NCBI RefSeq assembly: GCF_042434095.1
Contig: NZ_JBHLUE010000001.1
Coordinates: forward strand, 124,001-188,000
Length of the DNA: 64,000 nt
Direction: 5' to 3'
DNA from: KBS50 sp042434095
GTDB lineage: Bacteria; Actinomycetota; Actinomycetes; Mycobacteriales; Micromonosporaceae
The notes below the pieces were generated by a model. That model searched no databases. It saw only the letters and a program-made list of their open reading frames with translations, and was not told where the DNA came from. Shown here in pieces: positions 33,177 to 41,548 of the stretch. Position numbers and translations under genes: made by a program. Every line of letters begins with the position of its first letter. The stretch's first letter is position 1.

Positions 33177-33230
33177 GTTAACAAGGGGCCCCTGCTATAC
33201 GGAAAACGATAAGAAGGGGCCCTTCCTTAC
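33177..33230 (-). repeat. 54-bp palindromic gene-end element, copy 6 (contains the folD stop codon)
   Basis: On the minus strand the element starts GTAAGGAAGGGCCCC at 33230, and its TAA (33227-33229) is the stop codon of folD. The far end reads GTTAAC at 33177. Confidence 0.9.
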
Positions 33231-34087
33231 ATCTGCTCGGCGCGCTCGACCACGTTGGTGAGGAGCATGGCGCGGGTCATTGGGCCCACTCCGCCGGGCA
33301 TCGGGACGACGGCGCCGGCCACCTCGCGGACCTCGGGCGCCACGTCCCCGGTGTACCGGCCCTTGCCGTCCGCGCCGATCACCCGGGTGATCCCCACATC
33401 GACCACCACGGCGCCGGGCCGCACCATGTCGGCGGTGAGCAGCCCGGGTACGCCGGCGGCCACGATCACGATGTCCGCCGCCCGGGTGTGCGCCGCCAGG
33501 TCGAGGGTGCCGGTGTGGCACAGGGTGACGGTGGCGTTCTCGGTCCGCCGGGTGAGCAGCAGGCCGAGCGGCCGCCCCACCGTGTTGCCCCGGCCCACCA
33601 CGACCACCTCGGCCCCGCGCAGCGGCACGTCGTGCCGGCGGAGCAGGTCGACGATGCCCCGCGGGGTGCACGGCAGCGGCCCGGAGTAGCCGAGCACCAG
33701 CCGCCCCAGGTTGACCGGGTGCAGGCCGTCGGCGTCCTTGTCCGGGTCGATCGACTCCAGCACGCGCTGGGTGTCGATCTGGGCCGGCAGCGGCAGCTGC
33801 ACGATGTATCCGTGGCAGGCCGGGTCGGCGTTCAGCTCGGCCACCACGGCGTCGACCTGCTCCTGCGTGGCCTCGGCCGGCAGCTCACGGCGGATCGAGG
33901 CGATCCCCACCTCGGCGCAGTCCCGGTGCTTGCCGTTGACGTACGCCTGGGAGCCGGGGTCGTCGCCGACCAGCACGGTGCCCAGGCCCGGGGTGATGCC
34001 GCGCTCGGCCAGCGCCTTCACCCGGGCTCGCAGTTCATCCTTGATCTCGGCCGCGGTCGCCTTGCCATCCAGAACGGTCGCCGTCAC
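33227..34087 (-). CDS. folD: FolD bifunctional methylene-tetrahydrofolate dehydrogenase/cyclohydrolase
   Basis: A 286-residue FolD, which interconverts methylene-, methenyl- and formyl-tetrahydrofolate for purine and formyl-Met synthesis. It has the catalytic YxxxK (Y49, K53), QLPLPAQID, KDADGLHPVNLG, the cofactor motif VVGRGNTVGRP and the C-terminal PMPGGVGPMT. It starts at GTG 34087 without a strong ribosome-binding site. It is monocistronic, and its stop codon lies within a 54-bp element. Confidence 0.95.
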   Translation of the reverse strand: MTATVLDGKATAAEIKDELRARVKALAERGITPGLGTVLVGDDPGSQAYVNGKHRDCAEVGIASIRRELPAEATQEQVDAVVAELNADPACHGYIVQLPLPAQIDTQRVLESIDPDKDADGLHPVNLGRLVLGYSGPLPCTPRGIVDLLRRHDVPLRGAEVVVVGRGNTVGRPLGLLLTRRTENATVTLCHTGTLDLAAHTRAADIVIVAAGVPGLLTADMVRPGAVVVDVGITRVIGADGKGRYTGDVAPEVREVAGAVVPMPGGVGPMTRAMLLTNVVERAEQM

Positions 34088-34395
34088 ATGCTGATGCTCT
34101 CACGTCCGGGTCGGCGGATCGGGCCGGCGGCGGATCACATCCGGTCGGCGGGTCGGGTCGGCCGATCAGGCCGGCGACGGACCGGGCCGGCGGCGGGTCG
34201 GGTCGGCGGGTCGGGCCGAGGCGGGCGGTGTCATTGGTCACTCCCGGCGGTCGAAAACCGGTCATCGGGCTATTTCGGGAATCGCCCGTATCACAGGCAT
34301 TTGTCGGCCCGCCCCCGGAGACCTACCTTTGCCCATCGTCGCGCTGCGTAACCATGGCCGGTTCCTGCGTGACATGAGGAGACGAAGGAGGCCCC
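34088..34395. other. intergenic region upstream of the oligopeptide operon
   Basis: Positions 34100-34235 are a low-complexity run of GGTCGGCGGGTCGG-type repeats without coding potential. The following 34240-34390 is less G/C-rich and should contain the divergent promoters of folD and the dpp operon. I cannot fix boxes with confidence. Confidence 0.5.
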
Positions 34396-36021
34396 ATGCA
34401 GGTTCGCAGGCTGGCTGCCTGGACCGCGCTCCCGCTCGCCGCCGTGCTCGGCCTTGCGGCCTGCGGCAGCGGCGGTAGCGGCGGCTCGGGCGGCAGCACC
34501 CCCAACGGCGCGGTGAGCATCGAGATCGCCGAGCCGCAGCACCTCGTACCGACCAACACCAGCGAGACCTCCGGCTCGCAGGTGCTCGCGGCGCTGTTCA
34601 GCCCGCTGGTCGACTACGACGCCAAGAACAAGCCGTACGAGGTCGCCGCCCAGTCGGTGACCACGACGGACAACAAGGTCTGGACCATCAAGCTCAAGCC
34701 CGGCTACACCTTCCACAACGGCGAGAAGGTCACGTCGGACAACTACCTCAACGCCTGGAACTACGGGGCGTACGGTCCCAACGGGCAAGGCAACAGCTAC
34801 TTCTTCGAGAAGATCGCCGGCTACGACGCCATGCAGACGACCGACTCGAAGGGCAAGACGGTCACCCCGACCGCCAAGACGCTGTCCGGGCTGAAGAAGG
34901 TCGACGACCTCACCTTCTCGGTCACGCTGTCGCAGCCGTACATCGACTTCAAGACGATGCTCGGCTACACCGCGTTCTACCCGCTGCCCCAGGCGGCCTT
35001 CTCCGCCCCCGGCGTGCTCAAGGCCGACTACGAGAACGCCCCGATCGGCCAGGGTCCGTTCAAGATGAAGGGCAGCTGGCAGCACGACTCGAAGGTCGAG
35101 GTCGTCAAGTACGACGCCTTCCCGGGCCAGAAGCCCAAGGTGAACGACGTCGAGTTCCGGATCTACCAGCAGCTCACCGCGGCGTACGCGGACGTGCTGG
35201 CGGACAACCTGGACGTGCTGCCCACGGTGCCCACCGAGAACCTGAGCACCGCGCCGACCGACCTGGGTGACCGGTACCAGACCAGCCCGATGTCGTCGTT
35301 CCAGTTCCTGGCGTTCCCGACCTTCCAGAAGGAGTACAGCAACCCGGACGTCCGGCGCGCGATCTCCATGGCGATCGACCGGGACGAGATCACCAAGTCC
35401 ATCTTCAAGGGCTCGCAGACGTCGGCACGGTCGTTCGTCTCCCCCGTCGTGCCCGGCTACCGGGACAACACCGCGGGCGACGCGGGCAAGTTCGACCCGG
35501 CCAAGGCCAAGCAGCTGTACACGGCCGCGGGCGGCCCGTCGAAGATCACCATCTCCTACAACGGCGACGGTGGCCACAAGGACTGGGTGGACGCGACCTG
35601 CAACCAGCTCAAGGCCAACCTGGGCGTGGACTGCGTCGGCTCGGCCGAGCCGAAGTTCGCCGACCTGCTGACCAAGGTGGAGAAGAAGCAGCCGGTGGGC
35701 CTGTTCCGGATGGGCTGGGTGATGGACTACCCGTCGATGGAGGACTACCTCGGCCCGCTGTACAGCACCGGCGGCTCGTCGAACTACTACGGCTACAGCA
35801 ACCCGCAGTTCGACAAGCTGGTCAAGGAGGGTTCGGCCGCGCCGAGCCAGGCCGCGGCCATCAAGAAGTACCAGCAGGCCGAGGACATCCTGGCCAAGGA
35901 CATGCCGGTGGTCCCGCTGCGGTTCGGGCAGAACACCTACGGCTACTCGACCAAGGTCAAGAACGTCGAGGTGGACCTGTTCTCCCGGGTCAACCTGCTG
36001 AAGATCGAATCGGCGAGCTGA
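34396..36021 (+). CDS. oligopeptide/dipeptide ABC transporter substrate-binding lipoprotein
   Basis: A 541-residue lipoprotein precursor of the SBP_bac_5 (DppA/OppA) family. The lipobox LAAC has its lipidated Cys at 23, followed by a Gly/Ser linker. Family blocks include TIKLKPGYTFHNGEKVTSDN, FAPI-like GQGPFKMKGSW, NPDVRRAISMAIDRDEI and WVMDYPSMEDYLGPLY. It captures extracellular peptides and delivers them to the permeases encoded next. AAGGAGG before ATG 34396 fixes the start. It is the first gene of a five-gene operon. Hairpins downstream probably raise its expression over the membrane components. Confidence 0.93.
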   Translation: MQVRRLAAWTALPLAAVLGLAACGSGGSGGSGGSTPNGAVSIEIAEPQHLVPTNTSETSGSQVLAALFSPLVDYDAKNKPYEVAAQSVTTTDNKVWTIKLKPGYTFHNGEKVTSDNYLNAWNYGAYGPNGQGNSYFFEKIAGYDAMQTTDSKGKTVTPTAKTLSGLKKVDDLTFSVTLSQPYIDFKTMLGYTAFYPLPQAAFSAPGVLKADYENAPIGQGPFKMKGSWQHDSKVEVVKYDAFPGQKPKVNDVEFRIYQQLTAAYADVLADNLDVLPTVPTENLSTAPTDLGDRYQTSPMSSFQFLAFPTFQKEYSNPDVRRAISMAIDRDEITKSIFKGSQTSARSFVSPVVPGYRDNTAGDAGKFDPAKAKQLYTAAGGPSKITISYNGDGGHKDWVDATCNQLKANLGVDCVGSAEPKFADLLTKVEKKQPVGLFRMGWVMDYPSMEDYLGPLYSTGGSSNYYGYSNPQFDKLVKEGSAAPSQAAAIKKYQQAEDILAKDMPVVPLRFGQNTYGYSTKVKNVEVDLFSRVNLLKIESAS

Positions 36022-36032
36022 TCGACGGCGGT

Positions 36033-36150
36033 GGGCCGGCCCGGTAGGGGTCGACCCACCGCCCGGGATGCCGGTCCGGGCAACGCCGCCCGGACCGGCA
36101 CCGACCGCCGGGCTTGCGCATCCCTTCCGGTACGCCGGGAAGCCCGCCCA
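36033..36150 (+). terminator. hairpin cluster between binding protein and permease genes
   Basis: The 172-base gap after the binding-protein gene contains consecutive stems, the best being GCCGGTCCGGGC (36070-36081) with its perfect complement at 36088-36099 around a 6-base loop. Partial termination or 3'-end stabilisation here would give excess binding protein, as in many uptake operons. Confidence 0.6.
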
Positions 36151-36193
36151 TTTCCCCTGAGTTCGACGTCCCCGCATGAGGGAGACCGCGACA

Positions 36194-37132
36194 GTGTTCC
36201 GCTACATCCTTCGGCGCCTGCTGCAGATGGTCGTGGCGTTCTTCGGAACCACGCTCATCGTCTACGCGCTGATGTTCGCCGGGCAGGGCGACCCGATCCA
36301 GGCGCTCGCCGGCGAACGGCCGGTCACGGCCGCGCAGCGGGCGTACCTGACCGAGAAATACCACCTCGACGCCACCGGCATCGGCGGCTTCTTCTACCGG
36401 TACGCCGACTACGTGGGCAACCTGCTGCGGGGGAACCTGGGCGAGTCGCTCACCGGCCGGCGCATCGCGGACATCCTGGCCCAGGCCTGGCCGGTGACGA
36501 TCCGGCTGGCCGTGATCGCGCTGGCCGTGGCCATCCTGGTCGGCGTCACCGCCGGGGTGGTGGCCGGCATCCGCCGGGCCAGCCTCTTCGACAACTCCAC
36601 GCTCGTGCTGACCCTGCTGGTCCTCGGCATCCCGACCATCGTGCTGGCGCCGCTGGCGCAGTACTTCCTCGGGGTGAAGTGGCAGCTCTTCCCGCCCACC
36701 GCCGGTTCGGCGCCGACCTGGTACGCGCTGCTGCTGCCCGGCATCGTGCTCGGCTCGCTCTCGCTGGCCACCGCGCTGCGGCTGACCCGTACCTCCGTCG
36801 CGGAGAACCTGCGCGCCGACTACGTGCGGACCGCCACCAGCAAGGGCCTGCTGCGCCGCCGGGTGGTGAGCGTGCACGTGCTGCGCAACTCGCTCATCCC
36901 GGTCGTCACGTTCCTCGGCGTCGAGCTGGGCAACCTGATGAGCGGCGCGATCATCACCGAGGGCGTGTTCAACATCCCCGGCGTGGGCTTCAACCTCTTC
37001 CGCGCGATCAAGACCGAGGACGGCCCGCTGGTGGTGGGCATCGTCAGCGTCCTGGTCGTGGTCTACCTGGTCTCCAACCTGGTGGTGGACGTCCTGTACG
37101 CCGTACTCGACCCGAGGATCCGCTATGAGTGA
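36194..37132 (+). CDS. DppB/OppB-type ABC transporter permease
   Basis: A 312-residue membrane protein that begins FRYILRRLLQMVVAFFGTTLIVY, has the family's long first periplasmic loop, then five further helices. The EAA-type coupling motif is LRADYVRTATSKGLLRRRV. GTG 36194 is preferred because GGGAG lies upstream and the family starts at this point; an ATG at 36176 would add six residues. Its stop overlaps the next gene by 8 bases. It forms the membrane channel with the DppC-like protein. Confidence 0.93.
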   Translation: MFRYILRRLLQMVVAFFGTTLIVYALMFAGQGDPIQALAGERPVTAAQRAYLTEKYHLDATGIGGFFYRYADYVGNLLRGNLGESLTGRRIADILAQAWPVTIRLAVIALAVAILVGVTAGVVAGIRRASLFDNSTLVLTLLVLGIPTIVLAPLAQYFLGVKWQLFPPTAGSAPTWYALLLPGIVLGSLSLATALRLTRTSVAENLRADYVRTATSKGLLRRRVVSVHVLRNSLIPVVTFLGVELGNLMSGAIITEGVFNIPGVGFNLFRAIKTEDGPLVVGIVSVLVVVYLVSNLVVDVLYAVLDPRIRYE

Positions 37133-38075
37133 CCTGGAAACCGTCGCGGCCGTCGAGGCCCCCGGGGCGGCGCCGGGCAAGCCGGCCGGCCCGGCCGGCC
37201 CGGCCGGCGACGCCACCAAGACCCGCAGCCTGGCCGGGCACGCCTGGCGGGACCTGCGCCGCAACCCGATCTTCTGGATCTCGCTGGCCCTGGTGCTGCT
37301 GGTGACCGCCATGGCGGCCGTGCCGGCCCTGTTCACCGGCAGCGACCCGCGGGACTGCGTCCTGGCCCGGCAGAACGGCGGGCCGGCCGGCTCGGCCCTG
37401 TTCGGGTACGACTTCCAGGGCTGCGACGTGTACGCCCGCTCGGTGTACGGCGCCCGCGCCTCGCTGCTGGTGGGTGCGCTGTCGGCGCTGTTCACCGGCA
37501 TCGTGGCCGTGGTGGTCGGCATGCTGGCCGGATACTTCGGCGGCTGGGTCGACGCGGTCCTGTCCCGGCTCATCGACATCGTCCTGGGCATCCCGCTGCT
37601 GCTGGCCGCCATCGTGCTGCTGAAGCGGATCAGCTCGAACAGCCCGGACGCCCGGCTGTTCGCGGTGATCCTGGTGCTGGCCGTGCTGGGCTGGACCACC
37701 GCCGCCCGGGTGGTGCGCTCCTCCGTGATCACCGCACGCCAGCAGGACTACGTGGCGGCGGCCCGGATGCTCGGCGCCGGCAACGGCCGCATCATGTGGC
37801 GGCACATCCTGCCCAACGCGCTGGCGCCGGCCATCGTGGTGCTCACCATCGCGCTCGGCTCGTTCATCGCGGCCGAGGCCACCCTGTCGTTCCTCGGCAT
37901 CGGCCTCAAGGCGCCGACCATCTCCTGGGGCATCGACATCGACACCGGCCGGGTGCACATGCGCGAGTCGGCGCTGCCGCTGATCGTGCCGTCCACGTTC
38001 CTGGCCCTGACCGTGCTCGCCTTCATCATGCTCGGCGACGCGATCCGCGACGCCTTCGACCCGAAGCTGCGGTGA
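37125..38075 (+). CDS. DppC/OppC-type ABC transporter permease
   Basis: A 316-residue permease. A variable N-terminal tail (about 35 residues, Ala/Gly/Pro-rich) precedes LAGHAWRDLRRNPIFWISLALVLL, typical of OppC N-terminal domains. The coupling loop is QDYVAAARMLGAGNGRIMWRHILPN. The sequence ends IMLGDAIRDAFDPKLR, the usual OppC end. ATG 37125 lies inside the end of the upstream gene (8-base overlap). Confidence 0.94.
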   Translation: MSDLETVAAVEAPGAAPGKPAGPAGPAGDATKTRSLAGHAWRDLRRNPIFWISLALVLLVTAMAAVPALFTGSDPRDCVLARQNGGPAGSALFGYDFQGCDVYARSVYGARASLLVGALSALFTGIVAVVVGMLAGYFGGWVDAVLSRLIDIVLGIPLLLAAIVLLKRISSNSPDARLFAVILVLAVLGWTTAARVVRSSVITARQQDYVAAARMLGAGNGRIMWRHILPNALAPAIVVLTIALGSFIAAEATLSFLGIGLKAPTISWGIDIDTGRVHMRESALPLIVPSTFLALTVLAFIMLGDAIRDAFDPKLR

Positions 38076-38081
38076 TTCACG

Positions 38082-39113
38082 ATGAGTGTTGAAGTCTCTC
38101 CCGTCGGCGCTGGACGGCCCGAGGGCGGCGCCGACCACCTGCTCGAGGTGCGGGACCTGCACGTCGAGTTCCACACCCGGGACGGCGTGGCCCGGGTCAT
38201 CAACGGCGTCTCGTACCACCTGGACGCCGGGGAGACCCTCGCGGTGCTCGGCGAGTCCGGCTCGGGCAAGTCGGTCACCGCGCAGGCCATCATGGGCCTG
38301 CTCGACATGCCGCCGGCGGTCATCCCCGCCGGGGAGATCCGGTACCGGGGCCGCGACCTGCTGACCATGCGCACCGACGAACGGCGACGGGTACGCGGCA
38401 AGGAGATCGCAATGATCTTCCAGGACGCGCTGTCGGCGCTCAACCCGGTCTTCCCGGTCGGCTGGCAGATCGCCGAGACGCTGCGGCTGCGCGAGAAGAT
38501 GTCCCGGAGCGAGGCCCGGAAGCGGGCCGTCGAGCTGATGGACCTGGTCCGGATCCCGGCCGCGAAGCAGCGGGTGGGCGACTACCCGCACCAGTTCTCC
38601 GGCGGCATGCGGCAGCGGGTGATGATCGCGATGGCGCTCGCCATGAACCCGAAGGTGCTCATCGCCGACGAGCCCACCACCGCGCTCGACGTGACGGTGC
38701 AGGCGCAGATCATGGACCTGCTCGCCGAGCTGCGTCGCGAGCTGGACATGGCGATGATCCTCATCACGCACGATCTCGGCGTGGTGGCCGACGTGGCGGA
38801 CCGCATCGCGGTGATGTACGCCGGCCGGATCGTCGAGCATGCCGACGTGCATTCGCTGTACCGAGCGCCGGCCCACCCGTACACGAAGGGTCTGCTGGAG
38901 TCGATCCCCCGCCTGGACCAGCGCGGACACCGGCTCGCCAGCATCAAGGGCCTGCCGCCCAACCTCATGGCCATCCCCAGCGGATGCGCCTTCCACCCGC
39001 GCTGCCCCTACCGCCGCGACGTCTGCGCGGACGTTGTTCCGCCGAGCCTGGCGCTGGGCGGCGGCAGGACCAGTGCCTGCCACTTCGCACAGGAGGTGCT
39101 CGATGAGCGCTGA
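38082..39113 (+). CDS. DppD/OppD-type ABC transporter ATP-binding protein
   Basis: A 343-residue ATPase. Walker A is GESGSGKS, the signature is FSGGMRQR, Walker B is VLIADEPTTALDV and the H-loop is ILITHDLGV. The C-terminal oligopeptide-ATPase domain has the Cys-rich motif CAFHPRCPYRRDVC that may bind an iron-sulfur cluster or metal. It starts 6 bases after the permease gene and overlaps the next ATPase gene by 11 bases. Confidence 0.95.
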   Translation: MSVEVSPVGAGRPEGGADHLLEVRDLHVEFHTRDGVARVINGVSYHLDAGETLAVLGESGSGKSVTAQAIMGLLDMPPAVIPAGEIRYRGRDLLTMRTDERRRVRGKEIAMIFQDALSALNPVFPVGWQIAETLRLREKMSRSEARKRAVELMDLVRIPAAKQRVGDYPHQFSGGMRQRVMIAMALAMNPKVLIADEPTTALDVTVQAQIMDLLAELRRELDMAMILITHDLGVVADVADRIAVMYAGRIVEHADVHSLYRAPAHPYTKGLLESIPRLDQRGHRLASIKGLPPNLMAIPSGCAFHPRCPYRRDVCADVVPPSLALGGGRTSACHFAQEVLDER

Positions 39114-40167
39114 CGTGGTGTTGGACGTCCGGGACGTGGTCAAGCACTTCCCGGTGACCCAGGGCGTGCTCTTTCAACGTCAGGTGGGCGCCGTCAAGGC
39201 GGTCGACGGTGTCAGCTTCCAGCTGCACCGGGGCGAGACGCTGGGCATCGTCGGCGAGTCCGGCTGCGGCAAGTCGACGCTGGCCCGGCTGCTGATGCGG
39301 CTGGAGACACCCACCTCGGGCGCGGCCACGCTGGGCGACGTCGACCTGTTCAAGGCATCCGGCGGTCAGCTGCGGCGGATGCGGCGGAACATCCAGATGG
39401 TCATGCAGGACCCGTACAGCTCGTTGAACCCGCGGATGACCGTCGGCGACATCATCGGCGAGCCCTTCAACATCCACCCCGACGCCGCGCCCCGGGGCGA
39501 CCGGCGGCGCCGGGTGCAGGAGTTGCTGGAGGTGGTCGGGCTCAACCCCGAACACCTCAACCGGTACCCGCACCAGTTCTCCGGCGGCCAACGGCAGCGC
39601 ATCGGCATCGCCCGGGCGCTGGCCCTGCGTCCCGAGATCATCATCTGTGACGAGCCGGTCAGCGCGCTCGACGTGTCGATCCAGGCACAGGTGATCAACC
39701 TTCTGGAGCAACTGCAGGACGAGTTCGGGCTCTCGTACATCTTCATCGCGCACGACCTGTCGGTCGTGCGCCACCTGTCCGAGCGGGTAATGGTGATGTA
39801 TCTGGGCAAGGCCGTGGAGCTGGGCACGCACGAGGAGATCTACGAGCGGCCCACCCACCCGTACACCCAGGCCCTGCTCTCCGCGGTGCCGGTCCCCGAC
39901 CCGGACGCGCGGGCCCGGCGCGAGGTCATCCGGCTGACCGGCGACGTGCCCTCGCCGGCCGACCCGCCGTCCGGCTGCCGGTTCCGCACACGGTGCTGGA
40001 AGGCGCAGGACATCTGCGCTCGGGAGGAGCCCACGCTCACCCCGCGCACAGTCCCGCTCCCCACCCCCACCCTCGCCGCGCGCGCCGGCACGGACGCCGG
40101 CACCGCCGGCGACGCCCACCCCAGCGCCTGCCACTTCCCGGAGCTGAAGGCCGCAGTCGCGGGCTGA
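39103..40167 (+). CDS. DppF/OppF-type ABC transporter ATP-binding protein
   Basis: A 354-residue ATPase, second of the pair. Walker A is GESGCGKST, the signature is FSGGQRQR, Walker B is IIICDEPVSALDV and the H-loop is FIAHDLSV. The terminal oligopeptide domain has CRFRTRCWKAQDIC. ATG 39103 is preceded by GGAGG and lies within the end of the upstream gene. The last 50 residues are proline/threonine-rich. It completes the five-gene peptide uptake operon. Confidence 0.95.
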   Translation: MSADVVLDVRDVVKHFPVTQGVLFQRQVGAVKAVDGVSFQLHRGETLGIVGESGCGKSTLARLLMRLETPTSGAATLGDVDLFKASGGQLRRMRRNIQMVMQDPYSSLNPRMTVGDIIGEPFNIHPDAAPRGDRRRRVQELLEVVGLNPEHLNRYPHQFSGGQRQRIGIARALALRPEIIICDEPVSALDVSIQAQVINLLEQLQDEFGLSYIFIAHDLSVVRHLSERVMVMYLGKAVELGTHEEIYERPTHPYTQALLSAVPVPDPDARARREVIRLTGDVPSPADPPSGCRFRTRCWKAQDICAREEPTLTPRTVPLPTPTLAARAGTDAGTAGDAHPSACHFPELKAAVAG

Positions 40168-40174
40168 GCCACGG

Positions 40175-40231
40175 CGACGTATACGCCAACCACCTCACGC
40201 AGCCCCGGTGAGGTGGTTGGCGTATACGTCG
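40175..40231 (+). terminator. 57-bp hairpin with perfect 24-bp stem after the peptide operon
   Basis: Arms at 40175-40198 and 40208-40231 are exact complements with a 9-base loop. The arm contains GTATAC and is less G/C-rich than usual. It starts seven bases after the operon's stop codon and is the clear terminator. Confidence 0.85.
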
Positions 40232-40308
40232 TAGCCGAGGTGCGTGAGTTATCCACAGGCGGCGAGCGGAGACCCCGGCGGAGTGCCGGGGTGGGGCAGG
40301 CTGCTCCA

Positions 40309-41223
40309 GTGCCCCGTCACGCCGTCCTCCCGCGCCGGCTCGGTTTCCTGCCGTTCCGCGGAAGCACGGCCGTCGCCGATGGCCTGCTGAGCCGGCGCAA
40401 GCTGGAGGGCCGGATGTGGCGGCGCCTCCTTCCCGACGTGTACGTCCATGCCGACGCCTTCTGCCCCGATGACCACCGGATGTGGTGCGATGCCGTGGCG
40501 CTCGTGCTACCGCAGGGCGCCGCGATCGGCGGCTTGAGCGCCGCCTTTCTATGGGGAGTCGACCTGCTTCCTCGTTCACCGGCGCAGACCCGGGCGGTCT
40601 CGGTCGCGGTACCGCTGGCCGTGAGCATGCGCCGCCATGAGCGCATTACCGCCGCTCATACCCGGCTGGACCCGGGTGACGTGGTGCGCTTCGCCAACCT
40701 GCCCGTGACCTCGCCCGTACGCACGGCCTTCGACCTCGGCCGCCGGGCGCCGCTGGCCGATGCGCTGATCGCGGTCGACGCGCTGCTGCATCGCCGAACG
40801 CTGAAGCTGCCGGCGCTCATCCGGTACGCCACAGAACGCGCCGGGTGGCCGCGCGTCACCCTCCTCCGGCAGGTGCTCACGCTTGCCGAACCGCTCGCCG
40901 AGTCACCGATGGAGTCCCGGCTACGCCTGCTGATCATCGACGCGGGCCTGCCCCGTCCCGTCGCCCAGCACGACGTCCACGACAGCAACGGGCGCTGGCT
41001 GGCCCGCGTCGACCTGGCCTACCCGGAGCTATTGATCGCCATCGAGTACGAGGGCGACCACCACCGGGAACGCGCACACTTCCAGCGGGACGTGGCCCGG
41101 CTCAACGCGCTGCACGCCACCGGCTGGATCGTGCTTCGCTTCACGGCCGACGACGTGCTGCGACACCCAGACCGGGTAGTGGCCGAGATCGGACGCGCGC
41201 GTCGGAACCGCCGGGCGGCCTGA
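40309..41223 (+). CDS. DUF559 domain (endonuclease-like) protein
   Basis: A 304-residue protein. The N-terminal part (FRGSTAVADGLLSRRKLEGRMWRRLLPDVYVHAD) resembles the AbiEi-like/wHTH region seen in many actinobacterial proteins. The C-terminal DUF559 domain (LLIAIEYEGDHHRERAHFQRDVARL, then GWIVLRFTADDVLRHPDRV) belongs to the very-short-patch-repair/MutH-like endonuclease fold. GTG 40309 is chosen because GGGCAGG lies 8 bases upstream and earlier starts run through the terminator hairpin. It resembles abundant lineage-specific proteins of unknown biological role. An antitoxin or defence role is a possibility only. Confidence 0.75.
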   Translation: MPRHAVLPRRLGFLPFRGSTAVADGLLSRRKLEGRMWRRLLPDVYVHADAFCPDDHRMWCDAVALVLPQGAAIGGLSAAFLWGVDLLPRSPAQTRAVSVAVPLAVSMRRHERITAAHTRLDPGDVVRFANLPVTSPVRTAFDLGRRAPLADALIAVDALLHRRTLKLPALIRYATERAGWPRVTLLRQVLTLAEPLAESPMESRLRLLIIDAGLPRPVAQHDVHDSNGRWLARVDLAYPELLIAIEYEGDHHRERAHFQRDVARLNALHATGWIVLRFTADDVLRHPDRVVAEIGRARRNRRAA

Positions 41224-41248
41224 ACCCGCGCCAACGCCCGCGACGCCC

Positions 41249-41460
41249 GTGGCCGGGCCCAGAAGGCCGGACCGAGACGTCCGTGGCCGGGCCCAGAAGG
41301 CCGGACCGAGACGTCCGTGGCCGGGCCCAGAAGGCCGGACCGGGACGGGCCAGAAGGCCGGACCGGGGTGGACCAGGAGGCCGGACCGGAACGAACCAGG
41401 AGGCCGGACCGGGACGAACCAGAAGGCCGGACCGGGACGGAGACCGGGACGGACCAGAAA
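41249..41460. repeat. 34-bp tandem repeats degenerating into 23-bp units
   Basis: Three exact 34-bp units begin at 41249, 41283 and 41317 (GTGGCCGGGCCCAGAAGGCC and so on). They are followed by about five shorter variants built on CAGAAGGCCGGACCGGGAC. The array starts about 25 bases after the DUF559 stop and is non-coding. Confidence 0.85.
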
Positions 41461-41493
41461 GGGCCGGTACCGGAGGATCTCCGGTACCGGCCC
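41461..41493. terminator. hairpin, 14-bp perfect stem
   Basis: GGGCCGGTACCGGA at 41461-41474 pairs perfectly with 41480-41493 around a 5-base loop. It lies between convergent genes, the first of two consecutive strong hairpins. Confidence 0.7.
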
Positions 41494-41500
41494 GCCGGGT

Positions 41501-41542
41501 CCCCGTCGGTGGCCACAACGGCGAGGCCGGCCACCGACGGGG
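41501..41542. terminator. hairpin, 14-bp perfect stem
   Basis: CCCCGTCGGTGGCC at 41501-41514 pairs with 41529-41542 around a 14-base loop. It lies six bases before the stop of the minus-strand Asp-box protein gene, so it probably terminates that transcript. Confidence 0.7.
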
Positions 41543-41548
41543 ACATTG

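Noticed and set aside
20776..33230. Interpreting the 54-bp elements as a CRISPR array or as insertion-sequence ends
   Set aside because: Copies are spaced irregularly by hundreds to thousands of bases with genes between, orientation follows the gene ends, and no transposase or cas gene is present.
40309..41223. Reading the DUF559 protein as part of a defence or toxin-antitoxin system
   Set aside because: There is no partner gene, and DUF559 proteins are numerous lineage-specific genes in actinobacteria. Evidence supports only a fold-level call.
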